Shown: piece by piece, positions 29,566-37,788 of the stretch
Position numbering within the stretch: position 1 is the stretch's first letter
Layout: each line of letters begins with the position of its first letter
NCBI RefSeq assembly: GCF_014873875.1
Contig: NZ_JADBEM010000001.1
Location: 3,782,001 to 3,846,000 of the forward strand
Reading direction: 5' to 3'
DNA from: Actinopolymorpha pittospori
GTDB lineage: Bacteria > Actinomycetota > Actinomycetes > Propionibacteriales > Actinopolymorphaceae
Length of the DNA stretch: 64,000 bases
The notes under the pieces: model-generated
Told to the model about the DNA's origin: nothing
The model's input: only the letters and a program-made list of their open reading frames with translations
The model's database searches: none
Program-made: the position numbers and the translations under genes

Positions 29566-29748
29566 TGAACTTGCGGGAGGTGGCCGGGTGGCCGACGTGC
29601 GGGCGACCGCCCACGGCGCCGGCGGCCCAAGGTCTGTCAATGGTCGTGTCAATGAAACGCGGTCGTCGAGGGCCATCTGTGACAGGCCAAATAGGTAAAT
29701 GGCCAGGTCAGTCGACGTCAGACAGCCCGCCCCGGACTGGTCGGCCCT

Positions 29749-29792
29749 CTTGTAATCGGGCGGTTAGGGGTTCAAGTCCCCTCGCTGGCTCC
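29749..29792 (+). other. tRNA-Thr(TGT) 3' half (attachment core)
   Basis: Starts in the anticodon loop CTTGTAA, then TCGGG, T arm AGGGGTTCAAGTCCCCT and acceptor CGCTGGC plus T. The preceding bases do not pair to make an anticodon stem, so it is not a working tRNA. Confidence 0.65.
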
Positions 29793-29798
29793 GCATGA

Positions 29799-29834
29799 AA
29801 GCCCAGGTCAGAGGCGTCGTTCTGGCCTGGGCTT
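29799..29834 (+). terminator. Terminator of the Thr-type module, copy 1
   Basis: AAGCCCAGGTCAGA pairs with TCTGGCCTGGGCTT (one G:T). Confidence 0.7.
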
Positions 29835-29992
29835 CGCCTTGCCTGCCTCAGGTTCTGTCAATGGTCCGGTGGTAGACAGAGAAGGCCGGCTTCTACTCCA
29901 TCCTCGAACAGCAGGAGGGTGTCGATCTCTCGACCTCACGGGAGTTCCCCAACTGGCACTCACCGGTGACCGTCTCGCTTGCCTACCAGGCC

Positions 29993-30265
29993 GACCGCAG
30001 CCGGACGATCTCGGCCGACCGCGTGTCGAGTGTCTCGATCAGCGCGGCGAGCCGCGAGCTGGACTCGGCGGCGACGACCGTCTCGTCTGGACCCGGCATG
30101 ACGTCCCGGGCGACCAAGTCGCCCAGCGAGAGTTGTAGGCCCTGGCCGCCGGGCGGGACGAGGATGTCCGCAGCCTCTGGGTGTGGCGTGTAACCGAGTG
30201 CCGCCGACCAGAACTTCGCAGCACGCTTCCAGTCAGTTCAGGCAGATCACACCGATCTTGACCAT
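29993..30265 (-). pseudogene. VOC/glyoxalase-like protein, frameshifted
   Basis: ATG 30265 gives MVKIGVICLN, then a shift to WKRAAKFWSAALGYTPHPEA, ADILVPPGGQGLQLSLGDLV. This is the first beta-alpha-beta unit of a vicinal-oxygen-chelate fold. The rest is atypical, ending RLRSAW. Confidence 0.45.
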
Positions 30266-30486
30266 GGCTCAGCTCCTTGAGACAAGGAAGAAGTTCACTC
30301 GCCTTGGCAACTTTGTATTCGCCGCCTGAGTGCCTGGGCGATAGCAGCAGACCGCCGACCACCGCGCAAGGATGGCGCCGAGCAGAACCACCCGAGCGGA
30401 ACCACCCGAGCAGAACCACCCGATCAGCGCGGCCGAGGAGCCCTGGGGGCAACGGGTGTGCGGTCTCAACCGTCGGATGATGCTGT

Positions 30487-30770
30487 CAGGGCGAAGGTCC
30501 TTGCGCAGCATCGTGCACGTCGTCTCGTACAGCGGGCCCGTGCCCTCTTCTGCTTCGTTGCCCCAGGAGGCGGGCCCACAGCCGTAGGCCACGTAGCCCA
30601 GTCGCTCGTACAGCGCGTGCCCGGGGGTTGTTCTCTTCCACACCGATCTCGGCGCGGGGGAGGTCGCGCGCCCGGATCCGGTCCTCGGCGGCACCGATGA
30701 GGACTGTCCCGATCCCGAGCGAGCGCAACGCGTCGGGTGCTGGTTGCCGGACCCTTGCCGTGGGTGAAAC
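30487..30770 (-). pseudogene. GNAT acetyltransferase fragment
   Basis: RSLGIGTVLIGAAEDRIRAR (acetyl-CoA loop region), AEIGVEENNPRAR and then, in another frame, ALYERLGYVAYGCGPASWGN: the conserved C-terminal half of GNAT enzymes, with an indel near 30620 and no N-terminus. Confidence 0.6.
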
Positions 30771-30854
30771 CGAGCGTGTGGGCGAAGGCCGCTGCCGGCG
30801 TTCGCCCACACCTCGTCAAGGTAGCCTTGCGCCGTCCGGCTCCTGATCCGTTGC

Positions 30855-32252
30855 CTACAGGGAGCCGTTGCGGAACGGTCCGGTGATGGCGAAGGTGATC
30901 CCCGGGCTCTGCGCGTTGGCGAAGAGCCAGTTGCCCCTTGCCGGCTCGAACGTCGAACCGCACCATTCGGAGCCGGAGTAGTCGCCCGGCGCTACCCGCT
31001 TGCCTGGGACGCCGCTGGCCGGGATGACGATCTGGTTCAGAGCGAAGGGGAAGATCTCGCCGTCGGTGGTGAGCCCGTGGAGGTACTCGCCGGCGTCGCC
31101 GTCCTCGCACAGGACGATGCCGCCGCGCGGGCTGACGCAGATGTTGTCGGGATTGTTGAGCACGTTCGCGTCGGGCGAGGCGAACAGCACCCGCATCCGT
31201 TCGCTGGCCGGGTCGTACTCGAAGACCTGCCCCTGCCCTTGGGGTCCGCCGCTCGTCGAGACGATGTAGATCCGGTCGTTGCCCCACCACGCGCCCTCGA
31301 GCCGCCGGAACACTGCGGCGCCAAGAGCGGCGCCCTGTTCAGCGGGCCGGACCTCACCAGGGGCGTAGTCGGGGTTGGGGATCCGCACCCAGGAGGTGCG
31401 GTAGCTCGTGCCAGTGCCGTCGGTGTAGGTGGAGTAGGACGAACCGTCGTCGGTCTCCACCACGAGCATCTGCAGCTCACCGCCGGTGGCGAGGTCGCCC
31501 TTCTTGGTCGGGATGTACCGGTAGAAGCCAGAGGGTGTTGCGTCCTCGGTGAGGTAGACGATGCCGGTGCGCGGGTCGACGGCGACCGCCTCGTGGCTAT
31601 AGCGCCCCATTCCCTTGATCGGGCGCGGGTCGCCCTTCCCGTCGTAGGGCACCTCGAAGACGTAACCGTGTCGCGTGCCGTCCGGGCCGACGGTCGTCGT
31701 CTCCTCACAGGTGAGCCAGCTACCCCATGGCGTCGGGCCGCCGGCGCAGTTGCGGATCGTGCCGGACAGGCTCGCCCTCGACTCGATGAACTCACCCTTG
31801 TCGGGGTTGAACACCAGGTTCGACGTACCGCCGCCGGCCTGTGGGTTGTAGGCAGGATTGGTGAACGCACCGTCGAACCCGCCGCGCTCGTGGTTGCGAA
31901 CGATCGCGATCTTGCCGTCGGGGCGACGGAAGGCGGCCATGCCGTCGTGCGAGCTCGGCGTCGGGATGCCGTCCGACATCTCGTCACCGGTCCAGCCGTA
32001 GGTGAGGTACTCGAAACCCTTGGGCAGCTTGATGAGTTCCAGTCCGGTCGTGTGGTCCTTGACGGGATAGAGGGGGCCGTAGTCGGGGCTCGAGGGCCGC
32101 TTGGACAACGGAGCCGCGCCTGCCGTACGTGCGGCCAGCGCCTCCAGCGGTCCGAGTGCCACCAGCGATGCGGCGGTGGCGATAGTTCCGCGCAGGAGCT
32201 GACGGCGGCCAGGATTGCCTGCGGTGGCGCCGCCCGGAGCGGTGTCGGTCAC
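30855..32252 (-). CDS. PhoX-family (DUF839) secreted phosphatase
   Basis: 465 residues from GTG 32252, chosen because AAGAGGAG precedes it and it places the Tat signal (RRQLLRGTIATAASLVALGP) at the N-terminus. The beta-propeller carries PhoX-type motifs: IVRNHERGGFDGAFTNPAYN, GGPTPWGSWLTCEETTT, MGRYSHEAVAVDPRTGIVYL, TEDATPSGFYRY and PDNICVSPRGGIVLCEDGD. PhoX enzymes are Ca/Fe-dependent alkaline phosphatases exported folded by Tat. Some DUF839 members have other roles, so phosphatase activity is likely but unproven. Confidence 0.87.
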   Translation of the reverse strand: MTDTAPGGATAGNPGRRQLLRGTIATAASLVALGPLEALAARTAGAAPLSKRPSSPDYGPLYPVKDHTTGLELIKLPKGFEYLTYGWTGDEMSDGIPTPSSHDGMAAFRRPDGKIAIVRNHERGGFDGAFTNPAYNPQAGGGTSNLVFNPDKGEFIESRASLSGTIRNCAGGPTPWGSWLTCEETTTVGPDGTRHGYVFEVPYDGKGDPRPIKGMGRYSHEAVAVDPRTGIVYLTEDATPSGFYRYIPTKKGDLATGGELQMLVVETDDGSSYSTYTDGTGTSYRTSWVRIPNPDYAPGEVRPAEQGAALGAAVFRRLEGAWWGNDRIYIVSTSGGPQGQGQVFEYDPASERMRVLFASPDANVLNNPDNICVSPRGGIVLCEDGDAGEYLHGLTTDGEIFPFALNQIVIPASGVPGKRVAPGDYSGSEWCGSTFEPARGNWLFANAQSPGITFAITGPFRNGSL

Positions 32253-32953
32253 GTCTTCTCCTCTTGTCGCGAGACCAGAACGTTGCCTGTGAACGTAGGC
32301 GAGGCTTCGAGGCCGTAATCGAACGGAGATCAAAGACTGACCTAACAGCGCGCGACGCGACAGCGTGTCTGGGGTCGACTCGCCGAGCCGGCCGACTTGC
32401 CGGCCTTTCGCAGAGGCTCGGGTTCTTTCGTTCGTAAAAGCACGAACCGGCGAGTCCGACCTACGACGCGGACGTCCTCGTGGGGTGGGTCAGCTCACCC
32501 TTCGACCGGAAGATACTGCCGGTCCCATCTGGTCTGGCCGACGTCATCAGATGGCTAGTCGTGCATCATCCGACACAGCCCCACCTTTTCGCGGGGAGAT
32601 CATCGCGTCGCTAGAGCACGCGTTCGACCGTGGGTCTGATGACGTGCCGGGCCTAACCGCTGTCAGTGGTGTCGAGATGATTCCAGACCCGGGCCAACCG
32701 GGGTCAGAGCTGCGGGAGTTCCTCGGGCCCCGCCTCCGCAATCTCGCCCCCTGGAATGCGATCTAAATTTAGTCGTCGCCGGGCGGTGCTCGCTTCGACG
32801 TGGGCCTGTGGCGGTGCCCCTGCGGCGAGAGAGGACCCCGCCCCGCACCAGGCCCATTATCGGGAGCCTGGGAATCTCGACGGCTCGCGCGAGATCACCG
32901 ACTGGCCACAGCGCAGTCACGGGCTGGTCAATTCGCCGCGGTGAGATCGAGCG
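32253..32953. other. Divergent intergenic region between PhoX and metallophosphoesterase genes
   Basis: Holds the promoters of the two diverging genes and one short open frame (32551-32766, listed separately). No clear PHO-box direct repeats (GTTCACC units every 11 bp) were found by eye. Confidence 0.4.
32551..32766 (+). CDS. Small hypothetical protein
   Basis: 71 residues from ATG 32551: FRGEIIASLEHAFDRGSDDV, PGLTAVSGVEMIPDP, ending LAPWNAI before TAA. The start region loosely resembles DUF6714-type proteins, but this is weak and it may be a fragment. No good ribosome site is seen. Confidence 0.3.
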   Translation: MASRASSDTAPPFRGEIIASLEHAFDRGSDDVPGLTAVSGVEMIPDPGQPGSELREFLGPRLRNLAPWNAI

Positions 32954-34009
32954 ATGAACCGCCTGCTGCGAAACACATCGATTGCGGTTGCCCTTGCGGG
33001 CGCAACGATCGTCCCCGTCATATCCACACCCAGTGCGAACGCCGGCACGACCGCCGACCGCTCCGAGAATCCTGTCTCGCTCGCTGTGTTTGGCGACGTT
33101 CCCTATGGCACTGACCAGGAAGCCGCGTTCGGTGATCTCATCGACGCCATCAACTCCGACCCCAAGGTGCGGGTCGGCGTGCACGTCGGCGACATCAAGA
33201 GCGGAAGCACCACGTGCAGCGATGAGCGCTTCGCCGCCGTGTACGACGCCTTCGAGCAACTCGAGGACCCGCTCGTGTACACGCCGGGCGACAACGAATG
33301 GGCCGACTGCCACCGTACTGCGGCTGGTGCCTACAACCCGCTCGAGCGACTCGACGCGCTCCGCGAGCTGTTCTTCCCCGAGCCCGGCTCCGTGCTCGGT
33401 CGACGACCGATGCGCGTGGACTACCAACCGGAGTTCGTCGAGAACGTCCGCTGGATCGAGTCGCGCACCGCGTTCGCGACGCTGCATGTGATCGGCAGCA
33501 GCAACGGCCTCTCGCCGTGGAGCGGAATCGGCTTCAACGAACCGACGCCGGAGCAGTCCGCCGAGGTCGCTGCCCGCAAGGATGCGGCGCTCGCATGGAT
33601 CGACGAGACGTTCGATGCGGCGGAGGCGGCGAACCTTCAGGGCGTCGTACTCTTCATGCAGGCCGACACGTTCCCGCCGTCGAGCGCAGAGGCAGCGTTC
33701 GTCGAACGAATCTCTACGCGGACTGCGGCCTTCGACGGCGAGGTGCTGCTCCTGCAGGGTGACTCGCACGTGTACAGAGTCGACAACCCACTCGGACTCG
33801 AGAATTTCACCCGCATCGTCGTGCACGGCGAGGACCTGCCGTTTGAGTACCTGCGGCTGACCATCGATCCGGATGATCCCGAGCTCTTCAGCTGGGACCG
33901 TGTCGCGACCGTCGGCTCTTCCACCGGGGGCCCGGCTACCTCGAAGGACGTCGGGGCCGCAGCCTCGCGAGCAGCGGGCGATCGCCGACCGAACCAATCT
34001 CGAGCGTGA
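32954..34009 (+). CDS. Secreted metallophosphoesterase
   Basis: 351 residues. Sec signal MNRLLRNTSIAVALAGATIV ending near SANA-GTT. Calcineurin-like core: LAVFGDVPYG, VGVHVGDIKSG, VYTPGDNEWADC (the GDNE variant of GNHE), GVVLFMQADTF and LLLQGDSHVYRVDNPLG (GDSH in place of GHTH). This GDNEW/GDSH subtype occurs in exported phosphoesterases of unknown substrate. The C-terminal tail is low complexity. It diverges from the PhoX gene. Confidence 0.85.
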   Translation: MNRLLRNTSIAVALAGATIVPVISTPSANAGTTADRSENPVSLAVFGDVPYGTDQEAAFGDLIDAINSDPKVRVGVHVGDIKSGSTTCSDERFAAVYDAFEQLEDPLVYTPGDNEWADCHRTAAGAYNPLERLDALRELFFPEPGSVLGRRPMRVDYQPEFVENVRWIESRTAFATLHVIGSSNGLSPWSGIGFNEPTPEQSAEVAARKDAALAWIDETFDAAEAANLQGVVLFMQADTFPPSSAEAAFVERISTRTAAFDGEVLLLQGDSHVYRVDNPLGLENFTRIVVHGEDLPFEYLRLTIDPDDPELFSWDRVATVGSSTGGPATSKDVGAAASRAAGDRRPNQSRA

Positions 34010-34232
34010 ACGAGCAACGCTGAACGGATCTGGACAGATGACCATGGGTTCCTAACCCGAGCGTCGTCCGGTGGTCGCCCGTGCCATCCACGTGCCATGA
34101 CGGTGGGCGAAGCAGGGTTACCCGCGCGAGGCTACCGTTCCTGCGAGACGGCGGTCAGAGCCGGGCCGTCTCGACATCTTCCATGCTGGCGTGTGTGGGG
34201 GGCGGCGGAGCAGCCAAGCATACGGTGTCGCA

Positions 34233-35483
34233 TCACGGTGCACCGATGGCCGAGATCACTCCGCTGGTGTCGGCTAGATACACCACGTCGTCGTTGGCTC
34301 CCAGTGGGTCGCCAGGAGTCGGGTTCGGGTTGGTCCACCGAGTGCGCCCGGTCATCGCGTCCAGGGCGAGAAGTTTGCCGGCCAGACGGACGTACACCGT
34401 GGTGCCCGACGAAAAGGCAGGCGCAGGCGGGAGGGCGGGGTCGTTCGTACCAAACGCGCGGACCCAGCGCTGCCGACCTGTCCGATGGTCCAGCCCGCGT
34501 ACCTGGGCATCCTGGCTGACGACGACAACTGCGTCGGCGGCTACTACCGGTGCGTGGAACGCTTCGACTTCGCGCACTTCTGAGACCCAGCGCTGCTGAC
34601 CCGACTGTGCGTCGAAGGCGTACATGGCGGACTCGCCGTATCCCCATGCACGAACGACGTGGACGAGACTGCCGTGGATCACGGGCGGCGACACGCTTCC
34701 GCCGTCCAGGCTGACCCGCCAGCGGACGCTGCCATCCGCGACGGCGAGTGCGACCAACTCGGCAGAGGTGGTGACATAGACCGTGCGGGCAGCGACCACC
34801 GGCGCGGACACTTGAGCATTGGGACTGTCTATGTGAACGCTCCAGCGCTGCCGACCGGTGTCGGCGTCCAGCGCCATGACGCGGGCGGGTTCGTGAGTGC
34901 TTCCGGTGGCGTCGATGACGCCTGCGGTGGTCAGGTAGGCGAGTCCGTCGGCCACGCCCACCAACAAGCGCGAGCAGGGTTGGGAGGACCACGACCACCG
35001 GGGAGTCCCATTTGCGGCGTCGAGGGCGCGCAGGCGGCATTGGGGGGTTTGGGCATCGCTGCTGGCGACGTACAGCTGTCCGTCTGCCACCGCCAGTGCG
35101 TCACCGAACCCGCCGAGGTCGCGTCGCCACCGCACAGCTCCCGACTGGGCGTCAAGGGCGGCCAGGTTGCCGTGGTGGGTGCTCACGAAAACGACTCCTG
35201 CGGCGAAGGCTGGAGCGGCCTCGGCGGAGTCCTCTAGGTCGACACTCCATCGGATCGACTCAGCTGGAGCCGGTGACACCGATCCGGTCGGCGTTGCTGA
35301 GGGTGGGGCCGCCGGGGTCGGCGTCGCGTTGCCGCGCCGATCCGGGGACTGACATGCGCCGAGAACCACGACGAGCACGGCGGCCGTCCAGGCGATCAGC
35401 GCCGCATTGCTGACGAGATGCCTGCCCCATATCCTCACGCGGTGATGATGACACGACCATCGCCGTGGCACGAACGGCGACAA
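34233..35483 (-). CDS. PQQ-type beta-propeller lipoprotein
   Basis: About 400 residues. A hydrophobic stretch (LIAWTAAVLVVVLGAC) ends in the lipobox LGAC, then a Pro/Thr-rich linker. Seven or so repeats follow with the AxDxxTGxxxW propeller signature (ALDAQSGAVRWRRDLGG, ALDADTGRQRWSVHI, AFDAQSGQQRWVSEV, GLDHRTGRQRWVRAF). Similar to BamB/PQQ-like domains, probably a membrane-anchored binding or scaffold protein. The start is uncertain: GTG 35438 would give a shorter, more typical signal. It converges with the metallophosphoesterase. Confidence 0.8.
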   Translation of the reverse strand: MSPFVPRRWSCHHHRVRIWGRHLVSNAALIAWTAAVLVVVLGACQSPDRRGNATPTPAAPPSATPTGSVSPAPAESIRWSVDLEDSAEAAPAFAAGVVFVSTHHGNLAALDAQSGAVRWRRDLGGFGDALAVADGQLYVASSDAQTPQCRLRALDAANGTPRWSWSSQPCSRLLVGVADGLAYLTTAGVIDATGSTHEPARVMALDADTGRQRWSVHIDSPNAQVSAPVVAARTVYVTTSAELVALAVADGSVRWRVSLDGGSVSPPVIHGSLVHVVRAWGYGESAMYAFDAQSGQQRWVSEVREVEAFHAPVVAADAVVVVSQDAQVRGLDHRTGRQRWVRAFGTNDPALPPAPAFSSGTTVYVRLAGKLLALDAMTGRTRWTNPNPTPGDPLGANDDVVYLADTSGVISAIGAP

Positions 35484-35829
35484 CTTGAGTCTTCCCTCGC
35501 ATGAGGGTTCGGCTGCTGGTCATGGAGTCACACCTGCTCGCCATCGGCTTCTGTCAGGGACATTGGTTTCTCCCCGTTGGCGCGCGGCGAGGTCGCCGGC
35601 GTGGCGCAGCGGCTGCGGGTGGAGCGCAGCGGTGTGAGGTGAGGTGAGCCAGCTGGCGACGAACAGCGGCTCGCGCCGGCCGGTGCCAGCGAGGACCGGT
35701 TCGCGGCTCTCGGCCACTGCCTGCTCGACGACGAGCCCGCGAGAGGCAAGCGATGCCGGACGTCGGTCTATCTGGCCCCACAGCGCCCAGACCGTTGATC
35801 GTCGGTTAGGGGTGGGTGGTCGGTGGTGG
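35484..35829. other. Region without a gene
   Basis: Upstream of the lipoprotein gene and downstream of the IS110 transposase. No motif-bearing frame. It probably includes the IS110 right end and the lipoprotein promoter. Confidence 0.35.
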
Positions 35830-37122
35830 TTAGGCGGCTTCGGGTTCGAGGATGACGGCTTTGCCGTTGCGGATGAGTATCTTCTGGCCGGTGGCGGCTT
35901 GCAGTTGGGTGGCCAGGTTGCGGGCTCGGCGTTCTTTGTTGATGCGGGATTCGTAGTGGTCGGCGCCGAGGTCGTGGAAGCGGGCTTCGGGGTCGGTGAG
36001 TAGGTGGTAGGCGATGGTGAGCAGGGTGTTGCCGGTGGCGACGATTGCTTTCTGTTTACCGCGGCGGCGGGCGATGCGCCGGTAGCGGGCGCCGAGGAAG
36101 GTGTCGGTGCGGGCTGCTGCGGCGGCGATGTTGCCGAGTGTGGCGGCCAGCCATGGGTTGCCGCCGCCTCTGCCCTTGTTCTTGGTCTTGCCGGCGGAGG
36201 CGTGGACTTGTGGGCAGAACTTGGCCCAGGACACCAGGTGGGCGGGCGTGGGGAAGCGGTTCATGTCGATGCCGATCTCGGCGATCAGTTCTTGGGCGGA
36301 GGTGACGCCGACCGCGGTGATGGCGTCGAGTTGGTCGACCTGGTGGGCGAAGGGGGCGATCGCCAGCTCGATCTTGGCGTCGAGGTCGGTGATCTGGACG
36401 CCGAGGCGGTCGATGTTGTCCAGCATGGTCGCCAGGATGGTGGCGTGGTGGTCGGTGAAGAACCCGGTCAGTGCCTCTTGCAGTGCGATGGTCTTGGTGC
36501 GCATTCGGCCCTTGGCCATTGCGGCGAGTACCTTCGGGTTCCGCTGCCCGGCGATGAGCGCGTGCATCATCGCCCGTCCCGACACCCCGAAGAGGTCGCT
36601 GACCACTGAGCTGAGCTTGATTTGGGCGTCTTCCAATAGCTTCTCGACCCGTTGCATCTCCCGTCCTCGGTCTCGGATCAGGGTCCGCCGGTATCGGGTG
36701 AGGTCTCGCAGTTGCCGGATCGGTTTGGGGTGCACCAGGGATGGCCGGCACATGCCTCGTTCGGCGACTTTGGCCAGCCAGATGGCATCGAGTTTGTCGG
36801 TCTTGGGGCGGCCCGGCACGTTCTTCACCTCGCAGGCGTTGACCAGCCAGCAGTCGAAGCCGGCGGTCTCGAGTAGGTAGTAGACGCCCTTCCAGTAGTC
36901 ACTGGTCGACTCCATCACCACACGGCTGACTCCGCAGGTGCGGAACCAGTCGGCCATGCCTATCAGTGCTGAGGTGGTGGTGGCGAAGCCGCGCACCTCC
37001 TGCATTCGGCGGCCTGGTCTGGAGTCGTGGGGCACCCGCACGCACGCCTCCAACGCCGCCTTTCCAAGATCGAGCGCTGCCACCCGCTCGACAAGTAGCT
37101 CGTCCTCATCGACGTTGTCCAC
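35830..37122 (-). CDS. IS110-family transposase
   Basis: 430 residues from GTG 37122, preceded by AAGAGGG. DEDD domain: VAALDLGKAALEACVRVPHD, VVMESTSDYWKGVYYLLE and GRPKTDKLDAIWLAKVAERG. Transposase_20 domain: LDAITAVGVTSAQELIAEIG and the Ser region HLVSWAKFCPQVHASAGKTK. Intact. It lies just inside copy 2 of the Thr-type module. Confidence 0.92.
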   Translation of the reverse strand: MDNVDEDELLVERVAALDLGKAALEACVRVPHDSRPGRRMQEVRGFATTTSALIGMADWFRTCGVSRVVMESTSDYWKGVYYLLETAGFDCWLVNACEVKNVPGRPKTDKLDAIWLAKVAERGMCRPSLVHPKPIRQLRDLTRYRRTLIRDRGREMQRVEKLLEDAQIKLSSVVSDLFGVSGRAMMHALIAGQRNPKVLAAMAKGRMRTKTIALQEALTGFFTDHHATILATMLDNIDRLGVQITDLDAKIELAIAPFAHQVDQLDAITAVGVTSAQELIAEIGIDMNRFPTPAHLVSWAKFCPQVHASAGKTKNKGRGGGNPWLAATLGNIAAAAARTDTFLGARYRRIARRRGKQKAIVATGNTLLTIAYHLLTDPEARFHDLGADHYESRINKERRARNLATQLQAATGQKILIRNGKAVILEPEAA

Positions 37123-37451
37123 GCCATCCCTCTTGAGATCCCGGATCGGACAGAAGCGGCTGCCCGCGGGAGCTAGCGGGACGGAGAGAGTCGGACCCTC
37201 GAGCTCGTGGCGACAATGCGCAGCACCCGAAGCAGCTCCCAGCGTCAAACTGTCAGACGGGCTCACCTGCGCCAAGAACCACCGACGTCGGCGGGCAACC
37301 GCACCCAATTTTCCCGCATACGCGGTGTCCCCGAAGGTGACCGGGAAACTGTCAATGAAGCGCAGTCGTCGAGGGCCTTATGTGACAGGCCAGACAGGCA
37401 AACGGCTAGGTCAGCAGGCGTGTGGCAGCCCATTCGGGGCTGGTCGGCCCT

Positions 37452-37496
37452 CTTGTAATCGGGCGGTTAGGGGTTCAAGTCCCCTCGCTGGCTCCA
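37452..37496 (+). other. tRNA-Thr(TGT) 3' half with CCA
   Basis: CTTGTAATCGGGCGGTTAGG, then the T arm and CGCTGGCTCCA; this copy keeps the CCA end. The 5' half is absent. Confidence 0.65.
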
Positions 37497-37502
37497 GCCA
37501 AA

Positions 37503-37534
37503 AGCCAGGTCAGAGGCGTTTTCTGACCTGGGCT
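37503..37534 (+). terminator. Terminator of the Thr-type module, copy 2
   Basis: AGCCAGGTCAGA pairs with TCTGACCTGGGCT around GGCGTTT. Confidence 0.7.
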
Positions 37535-37592
37535 TCGCCTTGCCGCCTCAAGGTCTGTCAATGGCCCTGTGGCGGACGGGGAAGGCCGGCGT

Positions 37593-37652
37593 CTACTCCG
37601 GCGATGCCACCTTCAACCCGCAGATCGTGCGCGAACGGCAACGTCGCCTGAG
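37593..37652 (+). pseudogene. IS256-type transposase scrap
   Basis: YSGDATFNPQIVRERQRRL matches the FDPQIVRKRQRR motif of the IS256/mutator fragment at 40.97 kb. Only about 19 residues remain. Confidence 0.45.
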
Positions 37653-37788
37653 AGGAACAGTCCGGCCTCCGGACTGACCTGTGAACGGGCCGGTCCGGAG
37701 GCCAGAGGTGAGCGTGCCTACGACAGCGCGGTGGTCGTCAGCGTGGCGGTGCGGCCAGCGGCACCTCGACGTTGAGGCTCACGTCGCC

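Larger units (their letters stand above)
29634..29880 (+). repeat. Thr-type attachment module, copy 1
   Basis: Aligns with 37347-37600. Contains CTGTCAATGG at 29635 and 29857 and TGTCAATGAA at 29647, a GACAGGCCA/AGGTCAG stretch, the tRNA-Thr 3' half and a terminator. The short CTGTCAATG repeats on both sides of the tRNA core resemble integrase arm sites. Confidence 0.6.
37347..37600 (+). repeat. Thr-type attachment module, copy 2
   Basis: Matches 29634-29880 in order: CTGTCAATGA (37347), GTCGTCGAGGGCC, GTGACAGGCCA, the tRNA-Thr half, the terminator, CTTCGCCTTGC and CTGTCAATGG (37555), then a shared GGCCGGCNTCTACTCC stretch. The 7.7 kb between the copies includes PhoX, a metallophosphoesterase, the beta-propeller lipoprotein and IS110. 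Confidence 0.6.
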
